DNA from: a virus
Length of the DNA: 60,723 bases
Reading direction: 5' to 3' (one strand)
IMG/VR virus record: IMGVR_UViG_3300027743_000005
Location: 1 to 60,723 of that record
A program made the translations under genes and the position numbers. Shown in pieces: positions 13,932 through 22,725 of this stretch. Each line of letters starts with the position of its first letter. The stretch's first letter is position 1. The notes beneath the pieces were generated by a model. It did no database searches. It was not told where the DNA came from and saw only the letters and a list, made by a program, of their open reading frames with translations.

Positions 13932-16289
13932 ATGGACAACGACAGGGCCGTGCGCCGCATCACGCCGATGGTCACCCGCGCCATCGGCGCGACCGAAGCG
14001 GAGGAGCGCCGCGCCGCCCTCCACCTCATCGCCGAGGAACTGTTCGCCTCGGCGTGGGACGAACTCGATCCGTCCAGCGGACCCGAGGACATTCAGGGCG
14101 AGGTCGACCGCTTCGCCGCCTCCATCATCGGCGCCGTGGACGCCACCACCGACGAGTCCGATCCCGAACTCGTCGCGCAGTGGATCGTCACCGCTGCCAT
14201 CAACGCCGCCACCGTCGCCGCCGCCGAACCCGGCGCCCGCTTCATCTGGCGCACGATGCAGGACGACCGCGTGCGTGAGATGCACGTGCCGCTGCACGGC
14301 ACGACCACCGCCGCCGGTGTGCCCTTCGACGTCGGCGGCTACCCGCTGATGTACCCCGGTCAGCCGGTCGGTCCGCCCGACGTGTGGATCAACTGCCGGT
14401 GCCGCCTCGACGTGGCCGCGTCCGACCAACTGGCCGCCGCTGCCGGACCCAGCGACGGCATCGCCGTCGTAGCGCGCGTGGCCGACGCCGATCGTCTCGC
14501 CGTCGCAGGAGGGCTGCCGCCCGAGGGCCTGCACGCCACCCTCGGCTTCTTCGGCCACACCGGCGAGCAGTCGCAGCAATTGCGCGAGACGCTGGCGCAT
14601 TGGGTCAGCAACCAGTCGCTGATGGCCGAGGCCAGCGTCGGCGGCGTGGCCCGCATGGGCGACGACGACCCGCAGGCGACGGTGCTGCTGTTGGAGTCGC
14701 CCGAGTTGGAAGCGCTGCGCCGCTCGCTCGAAGGCGTGGCCACGCCCGACGGCAAGCATCCGCACTTCACCCCGCACATGACGCTCGGCTACGGCATCGA
14801 CCCGCCCGACAGCGCGCCGCGCTCGGTCATGCTCGACGGCGTGGAGCTGTGGTGGGGCGACGATCACGTGACCGCCGCCATCTCCGAGGAGCCGTGGTCG
14901 AAGTGGTCAGCCGCTGACTATTCCATCGAGCAGTGGCACAGGGCCTGTCTCATCCATCTGCACAGCGGCGCGCCCACGTCCAAGGGCGAGTGCAAGCTTC
15001 CGGTGCGGACCCCGACCGGGACCGTGAACCGGGCCGGTGTTCACGCCGCCGCGGCTGCTCTGGCTGGCGCCCGCGGCGGCGTGAACGCACCCGCTGAGCA
15101 GAAGGCCAAGGCCCGCCGGGCGCTGCGTGGCCTCTACTCGCAGCTGAAGGAAGAGCCGCCCGACTCGCTCGCCGCCTCCCTCGATGACGAGGCCCTCGTG
15201 GCGGTAGGCCCGGTGAACACCCACGACGCCCCGGGCTGGATCACCAACCCGCGCGAGACGCAGCGCTTGCGGACGTACTGGACACGCGGCAAGGGCGTGG
15301 CCAAGATCGGCTGGGGCGCGCCCGGCGACTTCAACCGCTGCCGCCGCCAGCTGGGCAAGTACATCCACAACAAGGCGTACCTGGACGGCACCTGCGCCAA
15401 CCTGCACTACGTCGCCCTCGGCTTCTGGCCCAACCAGGGTCCGCACAAGGGCAAGCACGGCCATCGTGGGCATCGCCTGTCGGCCGCCGCTCTCGAACCC
15501 ATCGACGTCCAGCTCGACTCGCCCGAGCTACTAGCTGTGCTCGCCGCCTTCTCAGCGGCCGACGAACTGGAGGACACCATGCTCCCGCCCATCGAATGGT
15601 TCCAGGACCCCGGATTCGACGGCCCCATGCCGCTGACCATCTCGGCCGACGGTCAGGTCAGCGGCCACCTGGCGACGTGGGACACCTGCCACGTCGGCAT
15701 CGACAAGCAGTGCGTCACGGCGCCGCGCTCGACCCACGACTACGCCTACTTCCGCACCGGCGAGGTCGAGACGGCGGGCGGCCCGGTGTCGGTCGGCAAC
15801 ATCACCATGAACACCGGCCACGCCGGGGACGACCTCAGCCCCAACGAGACGGTGCGCCACTACGACCACACCGGCACGGTCGTGGCCGACGTCGCCGCGG
15901 GCGAGGACCAGTTCGGCATCTGGGTCGCGGGCGCCACGCGTCCCGGCGTCACCGAGGCCCAGGTCCACGCCGTCAAGGCGGGAGCGCTCTCGGGCGACTG
16001 GCGGCGCATCGCTGGCAACCTCGAGCTGGTGGGAGCGCTGGTGGTGAACGTCCCCGGCTTTCCCATCCCCCGCGTGTCGATGGCGGCCTCGGGCGACATG
16101 GTTCTGTCGCTCACGGCGGCGGCCATCGTGACCGTCGATCCCAACGTCAGCTACGGCCGTATCGAGCTGGTCGTGGAGAAGGGCGTCACCGCCGCGCTGG
16201 ACAAGCGGGACCGCCACGCCCGCGCCGCCCGGATCACCGACGCCCTCCGCGCCGAGCGTGCCCGTCGCCTGCTCGAAACCGTAGGGTGA
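13932..16289 (+). CDS. MuF-like / 2H phosphoesterase / capsid maturation protease fusion
   Basis: 785 residues, ATG 13932 with SD AGGAGG. Residues about 1-160: MuF-type head morphogenesis domain ending in the NCRC signature (154-157). Residues about 176-290: a 2H phosphoesterase-like domain with paired H-x-T motifs, HAT at 201-203 and HMT at 282-284. Then a KLPV and RAGVHAAAAAL helical segment, a cysteine-containing domain (NTHDAPGWITNPRET to CANLHYVALGFW), and a C-terminal domain (GHLATWDTCH to ALSGDWRR) like the capsid-maturation proteases of actinophages. The protein likely enters the prohead with the portal, and the protease part matures the capsid. The role of the 2H domain (cleavage of 2'-5' or cyclic phosphoesters in known relatives) is open. 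Confidence 0.78.
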   Translation: MDNDRAVRRITPMVTRAIGATEAEERRAALHLIAEELFASAWDELDPSSGPEDIQGEVDRFAASIIGAVDATTDESDPELVAQWIVTAAINAATVAAAEPGARFIWRTMQDDRVREMHVPLHGTTTAAGVPFDVGGYPLMYPGQPVGPPDVWINCRCRLDVAASDQLAAAAGPSDGIAVVARVADADRLAVAGGLPPEGLHATLGFFGHTGEQSQQLRETLAHWVSNQSLMAEASVGGVARMGDDDPQATVLLLESPELEALRRSLEGVATPDGKHPHFTPHMTLGYGIDPPDSAPRSVMLDGVELWWGDDHVTAAISEEPWSKWSAADYSIEQWHRACLIHLHSGAPTSKGECKLPVRTPTGTVNRAGVHAAAAALAGARGGVNAPAEQKAKARRALRGLYSQLKEEPPDSLAASLDDEALVAVGPVNTHDAPGWITNPRETQRLRTYWTRGKGVAKIGWGAPGDFNRCRRQLGKYIHNKAYLDGTCANLHYVALGFWPNQGPHKGKHGHRGHRLSAAALEPIDVQLDSPELLAVLAAFSAADELEDTMLPPIEWFQDPGFDGPMPLTISADGQVSGHLATWDTCHVGIDKQCVTAPRSTHDYAYFRTGEVETAGGPVSVGNITMNTGHAGDDLSPNETVRHYDHTGTVVADVAAGEDQFGIWVAGATRPGVTEAQVHAVKAGALSGDWRRIAGNLELVGALVVNVPGFPIPRVSMAASGDMVLSLTAAAIVTVDPNVSYGRIELVVEKGVTAALDKRDRHARAARITDALRAERARRLLETVG

Positions 16290-16293
16290 GCCG

Positions 16294-16431
16294 ATGGGTT
16301 GCGGCTGCGGCAAGAAGCGTGTCTACATCGTGACGACCAAGGCGGGCGCGACCAAGCAGGTCGACTCGCTGTCGGCGGCGCTGGCCGTCGTGCGGGCCGA
16401 GGGCGGCCGGTACCAACTCGCCAAGGTCTAG
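16294..16431 (+). CDS. Small CGCGKK protein, 45 aa
   Basis: ATG 16294. It begins MGCGCGKKRVYIV, a Cys-rich basic N-terminus also seen in small genes next to head genes of other actinophages. Then it is beta/alpha with no further Cys. The stop directly abuts the next ATG. Function unknown. Confidence 0.7.
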   Translation: MGCGCGKKRVYIVTTKAGATKQVDSLSAALAVVRAEGGRYQLAKV

Positions 16432-16701
16432 ATGCTCCAGCTCATCCGGCGACTGGCGCTGCCGATCGCCGTGACGAGCCTTGTGGTCAACGCCCTCATG
16501 CTCATGGCTTCGGCCGTCATCTGGATCATGGCGGCCATGAACGGCTGGCTCGACAAGGTGGAGTTCGTCAGCCACGTCTCGATGCTGGCCCTGGTGTTCG
16601 CTGCCGTGAGCGGTGTGGCCGCCGCCCTGGCGGGGATGCTGGCGCTCATGCCGACGCCTGAGCTGGAGGAGAAGCTTGCCCCCGGGGATGACTCTGCGTA
16701 G
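16432..16701 (+). CDS. Two-span membrane protein, 89 aa
   Basis: ATG 16432. Two hydrophobic helices (LALPIAVTSLVVNALMLM and SMLALVFAAVSGVAAALAG) with a short loop, and a soluble acidic C-terminus. Membrane proteins are unusual between protease and capsid genes. It could affect the host membrane early in assembly, or be an out-of-place holin. No family recognised. Confidence 0.68.
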   Translation: MLQLIRRLALPIAVTSLVVNALMLMASAVIWIMAAMNGWLDKVEFVSHVSMLALVFAAVSGVAAALAGMLALMPTPELEEKLAPGDDSA

Positions 16702-16751
16702 AGTCCCGCCCAGCAACCCGCCCGGTTCAGAGCGAAGCTCCCGAGCGTCCA

Positions 16752-16765
16752 GGCCCCGAAGGGCC
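16752..16765 (+). other. Short hairpin upstream of the capsid gene
   Basis: GGCCC/GGGCC arms around cgaa, in the 116-base gap before the major capsid gene. The gap may also hold a promoter, but I see no convincing -10/-35 pair. Confidence 0.35.
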
Positions 16766-16817
16766 GGTGTGGTTGGCGGTTCCCCCTGTCCACCCTCGGA
16801 ACCCGTCGGAGGCCCTC

Positions 16818-18743
16818 ATGCCGTTCGAACTGCCGGAGAACCTTGACCAGCTGTCCGTCGCCGATCTCCAGGCGCTCATCGACGCTGGCCTCGATGCCTT
16901 CCGTACTCTCGACATCAGCGACGCGTCTCCCGACGACGTGCTGGCCGAGGGCGAGCGGATCGCGCCGCTCATCACCCGAGCGCGGGAAGCGCTGCGCGTC
17001 GCCGAGGCTCACGCTGTCGGCCGCCGCGATCGCATCTCCAACCTCGTCAACGTGGTCGAGGCGCAGTCGCCCCAGGAGCCGCCCGATCCACCGCCCGATC
17101 CCAACGCCCCCCCGCCCGAGTCGACCGCCACGGAGACCGTGGCTCCTGCTCCCGCCCCCGCTCCCGCCGCCGAGCCTGCCCCGGCAGCCGTCGAGACGGT
17201 GACGCCCGAGTTGGTTCCCGCCTCGGCTGCGCCCTCCCGTCAGTCGCCTGCCCGGCGCGCCGCGGCCAACGCCACGACCACCGTCGCGGCCCCGCCTCGT
17301 ACTCCCGCCGTGGCCACGCTGACCGCCGCTGCCGACGTTCCCGGCATCCCCACCGGCGCTCCGCTCGACGGCCTCGATGCGGTGTGCGCTGCGGTCATGG
17401 CCCGCATGCGAGCGCTGCCGACCGGCCGCATCGGCAGCACGCCGATCCGCAATCGGTACGGCGCCGCCACGATCCGCCTCGGTGGCTTCGACGACCTGTC
17501 GCAGGACGCCAAGGTCCACGACGACTACGGCCTGGTCTGGGCGGCGGGGAGCGAGGCTCGCCTGCCCGGCGGGTCGCTCACCGCAGCCGGTGGCTGGTGC
17601 GCTCCGTCCGAGACGCTGTACGACCTCTGCCAGTTCGAGACGGTCGACGGCATCCTCGACGCCCCCGAGGTCAACATCACCCGAGGCGGCATCCGCTGGA
17701 CGCCCGGCCCCGACTTCAGCGACATCTACGACGCCTGCGGCTTCTTCCTCACCGAGGCAGAGGCCATCGCGGGGACGGCGCAGAAGGACTGCTGCATGGT
17801 CGAGTGCCCGCCCTTCGATGAGATTCGCCTCGATGCCATCGGCCTGTGCGTCAAGACGCCGCTGCTGACCAACTCGGCCTACCCCGAACTGGTCCGCCGG
17901 TTCATGGAGGGCGCGCTGGTCGCCCAGCAGCACAAGGTCAACAAGTACGTCCTCGACACGATGGCGGCCTCGACCGGCGCCCCGGTCGTGCTCGACGACG
18001 CCGGGGCGCTCACCATCAGCATGGAGATGCTGGAGTTGCTGGCGGTGGGCATGCGCTACCGCTACCGCATGAGCCAGACGCAGACGATCGAGGTCGTCCT
18101 GCCCTTCTGGGTGAAGCCGCTCATCCGCGGCGACCTGGGCCGCCGGGCATTCAACACGAACCGGAACATCAGCGACGCCGAGCTGGATGGCTGGTTCAGC
18201 TCCCGCAACATGCACGTTCAGTGGGTCTACGACTGGCAGGACCTGGCCGTCGACCTGTGCGCCGTGACGGTGCCCGCCACCGTCGACGCGCTCATGTACC
18301 CGGCCGGGACCTGGGTCCGGGGCCGCGCCGATGTCATCAACATCGACGCCGTCTACGACTCCGCCGGTCTGGCCGAGAACGTGTTTACGGCGCTGTTCAT
18401 GGAAGAGGGCATCCTCGCCGTCCAGCGCTGCACCCACACCTGCCTCGTGACCATCCCGATCTGCGTCAGCGGCCGGACCGCGGCTGCGGACATCACCGAG
18501 TGCGCCACATTCCCTAGCGGTGGGGGCGGCGTTGTAGCAGCCACCGGAGCCACGGCCGGAATCCCCGGCACGTTCACTCCGTCTGGTTCGACGCCCCCGG
18601 CCAGCCCCGCGGCCATGACCGGCCTCACCGCTTCGCCCAACACGGCGTGGACGACGGGCCAGTACGTCCAGACGGGCACCGCCGGTGCTGCCGGACGGAG
18701 CTACTGGAACGGCACCGCCTGGACACAGGGCGCCGCGCCGTAA
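16818..18743 (+). CDS. Major capsid protein with N-terminal scaffold-like and C-terminal decoration-like domains
   Basis: 641 residues, ATG 16818 with GGAGG. Residues about 1-75 are helical (delta/scaffold-like), followed by a Pro/Ala/Thr linker to about 190. An HK97-type capsid region follows to about 565, with long stretches typical of actinophage capsids (FMEGALVAQQHKVNKYVLD, RYRYRMSQTQTIEVVLPFW). The last about 60 residues (from FTPSGSTPPA to the end, SYWNGTAWTQGAAP) form a separate small domain also present on the major tail protein. The N-terminal part is probably removed by the maturation protease. Assignment rests on position, size and architecture. Confidence 0.85.
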   Translation: MPFELPENLDQLSVADLQALIDAGLDAFRTLDISDASPDDVLAEGERIAPLITRAREALRVAEAHAVGRRDRISNLVNVVEAQSPQEPPDPPPDPNAPPPESTATETVAPAPAPAPAAEPAPAAVETVTPELVPASAAPSRQSPARRAAANATTTVAAPPRTPAVATLTAAADVPGIPTGAPLDGLDAVCAAVMARMRALPTGRIGSTPIRNRYGAATIRLGGFDDLSQDAKVHDDYGLVWAAGSEARLPGGSLTAAGGWCAPSETLYDLCQFETVDGILDAPEVNITRGGIRWTPGPDFSDIYDACGFFLTEAEAIAGTAQKDCCMVECPPFDEIRLDAIGLCVKTPLLTNSAYPELVRRFMEGALVAQQHKVNKYVLDTMAASTGAPVVLDDAGALTISMEMLELLAVGMRYRYRMSQTQTIEVVLPFWVKPLIRGDLGRRAFNTNRNISDAELDGWFSSRNMHVQWVYDWQDLAVDLCAVTVPATVDALMYPAGTWVRGRADVINIDAVYDSAGLAENVFTALFMEEGILAVQRCTHTCLVTIPICVSGRTAAADITECATFPSGGGGVVAATGATAGIPGTFTPSGSTPPASPAAMTGLTASPNTAWTTGQYVQTGTAGAAGRSYWNGTAWTQGAAP

Positions 18744-18839
18744 CTCGGCACCATCAGCGTCGTACCGGGGGAACCGGAAGGTGGGACCCCTGCCGGTTCT
18801 CCCGGGGCGACATGACCAGCAGAAGGGAGGAGGAAGCCG

Positions 18840-19634
18840 ATGGCCACCACAGGGATCGCTCCACGAGCGCCATACGAACTTCAGCCGCCCGAACTGATCC
18901 GCGGCGGTGTCCTCTCCGTCGCGACCGTCGTCGACGTCACCGGCCACGAACTGCTGGGCGTGGAGGCGGCGACCGACGCCTGCGCCGAGGCCCGCGAGTG
19001 GGACCAGTGGTGCACGGTGACCGGCGAGGAGGAGAAGTGGTTCGATGAGTCGCCCGAGTGGGTGTCCGGCGATCCCTTCGCCGTCTACGCGGGTGTCGAA
19101 TGCGACATGCAGACGATGGAAGAGGGCAAGGCTCGCGCCGCCCGTCGTCTCGCCTACGCCGAGAACCGCGCCGTCGACTTCCACGTCTACACGATGCTCA
19201 CGGCAGGCACCGAGATCGACGTGATCGACCTGGGTGGCTCGGTCCCCATCCCGTCCGGCATCGGCGCGGCTGAGGCATGGGCCGCCACGGTGTACGGCGG
19301 CGTGCCGACGCTGCTCATCCCGCGTCTCGTCGTGGAGTGCGCCTGCTCGTGCGGCGGTCTTCTACCCAAGCTCGACGGCACCTTGACCACCTGCGCCGGT
19401 TCCGACGCCGCCCCGTTCTCGACGCCCGTCACCATCCCGTTCGATCAGACGAGCGAGGCCACCATGTTCGTCACCGGGCACATCACGCTCCTGCGTGGCC
19501 CGGTCATGACGTTCTCCGTCCCCTCGATGGTCGAGACGGACGGGACGACCCATCCGCCCCGCGCTCTCGCTGAGCGCATCTACGTCCCTGTCTTCGACTG
19601 CCTCGTGGGCAAGCTCGAAGTGAACTGCGGCTAA
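18840..19634 (+). CDS. Virion structural protein between capsid and tail genes, 264 aa
   Basis: ATG 18840, SD GGGAGGAGG. Conserved-looking blocks WDQWCTVTGEEEKWFDESPEW, PFAVYAGVEC and CACSCGG suggest a capsid-like or connector-like structural protein with several Cys. Many actinophages code a similar protein directly after the major capsid. Exact role (minor capsid, decoration, neck) cannot be told from sequence. Confidence 0.7.
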   Translation: MATTGIAPRAPYELQPPELIRGGVLSVATVVDVTGHELLGVEAATDACAEAREWDQWCTVTGEEEKWFDESPEWVSGDPFAVYAGVECDMQTMEEGKARAARRLAYAENRAVDFHVYTMLTAGTEIDVIDLGGSVPIPSGIGAAEAWAATVYGGVPTLLIPRLVVECACSCGGLLPKLDGTLTTCAGSDAAPFSTPVTIPFDQTSEATMFVTGHITLLRGPVMTFSVPSMVETDGTTHPPRALAERIYVPVFDCLVGKLEVNCG

Positions 19635-19649
19635 CCCCAGGAGGAACTC

Positions 19650-20573
19650 ATGGCTGCCACGTCCTTCCCCTTGGTCCGAGGCCGCACGATGCGCGTGACG
19701 GGCCTCGACGGGTGCTGCACGCCCGCCTACGGACCGGACAACTCGGTCGTCACCGAGGGCTTCGTCTCGGTCGCCCTCACCGCCACCGTCAACACGCCCG
19801 ATGAGATCGTCGTCACCAACGCCAACGGCAAGACCTGCGTGCGCGACACCGGCTGCCCGGAGTTCCAGGGCTACGGCGTCGAGCTGACCTTCTGCGACGT
19901 GACGCCCTGCCTCTTCTCGCTCATCACCGGCCAGCCCGTCGTGCTCAACGCTGATGGCGACGCCATCGGCTTCCGCATGAACTCCGGCATCAGCGCCTGC
20001 GACCGTGGCTTCGCTCTCGAGGTCTGGATGGGCGTCCCCGGCGTGGCCTGCTCCGGCGCTGCCGGTGCTTTCGGCTACCTCCTGCTCCCCTGCCTCCAGG
20101 GCGGGGTCATCGGCGACTTCACCATCGAGAACGCCGCCGTCACCTTCACCATCACCGGCGCCACCACGAAGGACGGCAATGGCTGGGGAACCGGCCCGTA
20201 CAACGACGTGATGGGCGATGCCACCGGCAACCCCGGTCCGCTGCCCGACCCGCTCGATCCCGACGACCACCTCTACGTCGCCTTCACCACCGTCGCCCCA
20301 CCGGAGCCGACCGAAGGTTGCGTCGAGCTGACCCCGACCACGCCGTTCGCCACCGGAGCCACCGAGGTCGCTGGGGCCGCCGGTAACTGGACGCCGTCCG
20401 GCAACCAGCCCCCGGCCAATGTGCCCAACCTGATCGCGGGCACGCCCAACACCTTCGTCGCCTCCCCGACCACGGCCTGGGGCGCAGGTTCGTACGTGCA
20501 GACCGCCACGTCCGGCGCCGCCGGTCAGGCGTACTGGAACGGCACGGCATGGGTCGCTGGCGTCGCACCGTGA
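19650..20573 (+). CDS. Major tail protein (probable), with C-terminal decoration-like domain
   Basis: 307 residues, ATG 19650 with AGGAGG. The core is beta-rich with patterns I associate with tail-tube proteins of actinophages (VTNANGKTCVRDTGCPEF, LFSLITGQPVVLNADGDAIG, FTIENAAVTFTITGATTKDG). The last about 65 residues (WTPSGNQPPA onward, AYWNGTAWVAGVAP) are paralogous to the C-terminal domain of the major capsid. Hexamers of such a protein stack into the tail tube. It precedes the connector genes, an order seen in some actinophages. Confidence 0.72.
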   Translation: MAATSFPLVRGRTMRVTGLDGCCTPAYGPDNSVVTEGFVSVALTATVNTPDEIVVTNANGKTCVRDTGCPEFQGYGVELTFCDVTPCLFSLITGQPVVLNADGDAIGFRMNSGISACDRGFALEVWMGVPGVACSGAAGAFGYLLLPCLQGGVIGDFTIENAAVTFTITGATTKDGNGWGTGPYNDVMGDATGNPGPLPDPLDPDDHLYVAFTTVAPPEPTEGCVELTPTTPFATGATEVAGAAGNWTPSGNQPPANVPNLIAGTPNTFVASPTTAWGAGSYVQTATSGAAGQAYWNGTAWVAGVAP

Positions 20574-20587
20574 TCTAGCCTCCGCCC

Positions 20588-21376
20588 ATGGCCGAGACAT
20601 GCGTGCCCTGGGACCTGGACAGCGCGTGTTGCGATAGCTGGGACGCGCTCGACCCCACGCTCCAGGAGCGCGCGACCGATCTGGCGTGGGACACCATGAA
20701 GGTGCTGACCGGGGGCCGCGTCGGCTCCTGTCCGGTCGTCATGCGCCCCTGCCTCACCGGGCCGTGCGACTGCTGCATCGGCTGGTGGGGGCAGGGCTGG
20801 ATGAACCCCGTCCTCATCGCCGGGGAGTGGGTCAACTGTGCCTGCGGGCGCCCCGAGTGCAGCTGCGAGCGCCTGTGCGAGATCGCCTTCCCCGGCCCGG
20901 TCGCCGTCATCAACGAGATCACCGTCTCGGGCGCCGTGCTCGCTCCCCACAGCTACCGAGTCGACAACGGCAGCATCCTCGTCCGCGAGGACGGTGAGTG
21001 CTGGCCGTCGTGTCAGAACATGGGCGCGCCGCCCGGCGACCCCGGCACCGTCGTCATCACCTACACACCCGGCATCGTTCCCAACGGCTCGGGCCTGTGG
21101 GCGGCGGGCGTGCTGGCGTGCGAGTTCGCCAAGGCGTGCTCGGGCGGCAAGTGCCGTCTTCCCGCGGCCGTCACGTCCATCGCTCGTCAAGGCGTGAACT
21201 TCCAGATGCAGTCGGCCATGTTCGTGGACGGGATGACCGGCATCCGCGAGGTCGACGCCTACACCATGTCCGTGAACCCATACCACCACCTGACGCCGCC
21301 GATGGTGTGGTCGCCCGACATGCCCTCGCAGAGGCACCGCTACGAGACGTTCCGATCGCAGCCGACGCCGCCGTGA
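20588..21376 (+). CDS. Head-tail connector (adaptor-like)
   Basis: 262 residues, ATG 20588. It is a Cys-rich N-terminal half (CVPWDLDSACCDSWDAL, CGRPECSCERLCE) with the LDPTLQERATDLAWDTMKVLTG helix, followed by beta strands (VAVINEITVSG, GTVVITYTPG). The size and the alternating helix/strand design match head-to-tail adaptor proteins. Its stop overlaps the next GTG. Confidence 0.68.
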   Translation: MAETCVPWDLDSACCDSWDALDPTLQERATDLAWDTMKVLTGGRVGSCPVVMRPCLTGPCDCCIGWWGQGWMNPVLIAGEWVNCACGRPECSCERLCEIAFPGPVAVINEITVSGAVLAPHSYRVDNGSILVREDGECWPSCQNMGAPPGDPGTVVITYTPGIVPNGSGLWAAGVLACEFAKACSGGKCRLPAAVTSIARQGVNFQMQSAMFVDGMTGIREVDAYTMSVNPYHHLTPPMVWSPDMPSQRHRYETFRSQPTPP

Positions 21377-21867
21377 CCACCGTCGAGCTTCCGGCGCCGA
21401 CGATCATGCCGTACCTGGCGGCGCTGTCGGACTGCCTGTGCACCGAACTCACCGAGACGGGCGCGGGCGAACCGTGCTGGTGCGGCGTCATCCCTGGCTT
21501 CCTGGTGAGCCTGGAGTACTGCGACAACTGCGCCGAGACGGCGTGCGGGATGGGGTGGGTGCGCGCCGCCGGGGTCTTCCCCTACGACACCTTCCCTATT
21601 GCCACACTCGACGCCAACTGCAACAAGCCGCTGGCGTGGCAGATCGAAGTCGGCGCTGTGCGCTGCATGCCCATCCCCGGCGACGGCGAGATTCTGACGC
21701 CCGCGCAGATGCTGGAGGTCACGCTGAACCAAGCCGCTGACACCGAGGCGATGTACCGGGCGTTGGTGTGCTGCGATGCGCCCCAGATGACGGTCGAGCG
21801 CTTCCAGCCAATCGGCCCCGAGGGCGGCTGCGTCGGCGGATTCTGGATCGCCTACCTTGGCCTCTAG
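21373..21867 (+). CDS. Head-tail connector (stopper-like)
   Basis: 164 residues from GTG 21373 (GTGA overlap). Cys-rich (CLCTEL, CWCGVIPG, CDNCAETACGMGWVRAAGVFP), with helix AQMLEVTLNQAADTEAMYRAL. Position between adaptor and gp10-like protein suggests a connector/stopper. The upstream portion of the frame is shadow. Confidence 0.62.
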   Translation: MTTVELPAPTIMPYLAALSDCLCTELTETGAGEPCWCGVIPGFLVSLEYCDNCAETACGMGWVRAAGVFPYDTFPIATLDANCNKPLAWQIEVGAVRCMPIPGDGEILTPAQMLEVTLNQAADTEAMYRALVCCDAPQMTVERFQPIGPEGGCVGGFWIAYLGL

Positions 21868-22306
21868 GGTCGACGTCGACGTCAACGACGCCGCCATCAT
21901 CTCGGCGTTGAACGCTCCCGGCCGCGCCGTGTTCCAGTGGCGCGACGATCTGGGCAACGCCATCGTGAACGCCGCACGCGGGTTGTCGCCCGTCAACGAC
22001 CCGCTCAACGCCATGCACCGTGGCGGCATCGTCGGCACGTACAAGGCGTCCTGGCGGTTCAGCCGCGCCGGGTCGAACCAGCATCGCGTGCGTCTCACCG
22101 TCATCAACGACAGCGACCACGCCGAGTTCGTCGAGTACGGCCGCGCGCCCTCGGAGAGCTGGGAGCGTTTCTCTTGGACGCGCTGGCAAGGTCGGATTCG
22201 AGTGGCCCGGTTCGGCACCCGCGGCTACTCGGGCCGACACGTGCTCCAGCACGCCACCAACTCAGCTGTCGCTGCGGCTACCGGCGGCACCGCCGGACGG
22301 ATCTAG
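21857..22306 (+). CDS. HK97 gp10-like connector / tail completion protein
   Basis: 149 residues; TTG start 21857 overlapping the previous gene by 11 bases. N-terminal helix (RAVFQWRDDLGNAIVNAARG), then PVNDPLNAMHRGGIVGTYKASW and DHAEFVEYG, the layout of HK97 gp10-type proteins that finish the head-tail joint. The VEYGRAP to RGYSGRHVLQHA segment is typical of this group. Confidence 0.72.
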   Translation: MASRVDVDVNDAAIISALNAPGRAVFQWRDDLGNAIVNAARGLSPVNDPLNAMHRGGIVGTYKASWRFSRAGSNQHRVRLTVINDSDHAEFVEYGRAPSESWERFSWTRWQGRIRVARFGTRGYSGRHVLQHATNSAVAAATGGTAGRI

Positions 22307-22332
22307 CCTCCGGCGCCACAGGAGGTCCCACC

Positions 22333-22725
22333 TTGAAACAGTTCAAGACCGCGGCCCACCGCGGCAGCCCCGCTGTTCCCAACGCCGTCGACATTCAGTT
22401 CCAGTGGGACGAGGAGACCCTCACCGCCCACGCCCCATCGAGCGGCCAGCTGGCGCTGCTGTTGTCCAACATGGTCGACGGCAACTTCCGCCTGGAGTCG
22501 CTGGGAGCGCTGTTCGACTTCCTCAAAGGCGTGCTCGATGACGAGGACTACGCGGTCATCCATGCCGATCTACAGCAGGGCCTCGACATTCAGTTGATCG
22601 TGGAGCTGATCGAGGCGCTGATCGAGGAGTGGTCGGTGCGCCCTACTACACCTGCCGTCGTCTCGTCGCGATCGCGGCCGACCACTGGCAGGCGATCGAC
22701 GGCGAGGCCAGCTGCAACGGCGTAG
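22333..22725 (+). CDS. Tail assembly chaperone (gpG-like)
   Basis: 130 residues; start TTG 22333 chosen for the SD AGGAGG seven bases upstream. The N-terminal KQFKTAAHRG and acidic helical middle (LGALFDFLKGVLDDEDYAVI, VELIEALIEEW) fit small tail chaperones. The C-terminus (RPTTPA then TTGRRSTARPA) resembles the linker ending gpG proteins. The next gene overlaps by 97 bases in the minus-one frame, the usual layout for a programmed frameshift, though I found no canonical slippery heptamer. Confidence 0.72.
   Translation: MKQFKTAAHRGSPAVPNAVDIQFQWDEETLTAHAPSSGQLALLLSNMVDGNFRLESLGALFDFLKGVLDDEDYAVIHADLQQGLDIQLIVELIEALIEEWSVRPTTPAVVSSRSRPTTGRRSTARPAATA

Noticed and set aside
16428-19184. 918-codon minus-strand ORF opposite the capsid gene
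   Set aside because: A shadow of GC-rich coding on the plus strand; Arg/Gly/Val-rich product and no ribosome site.
20998-21372. N-terminal extension of the stopper-like protein
   Set aside because: This part of the frame is His/Arg-rich shadow of the adaptor gene; the GTG at 21373 with GTGA overlap is the credible start.
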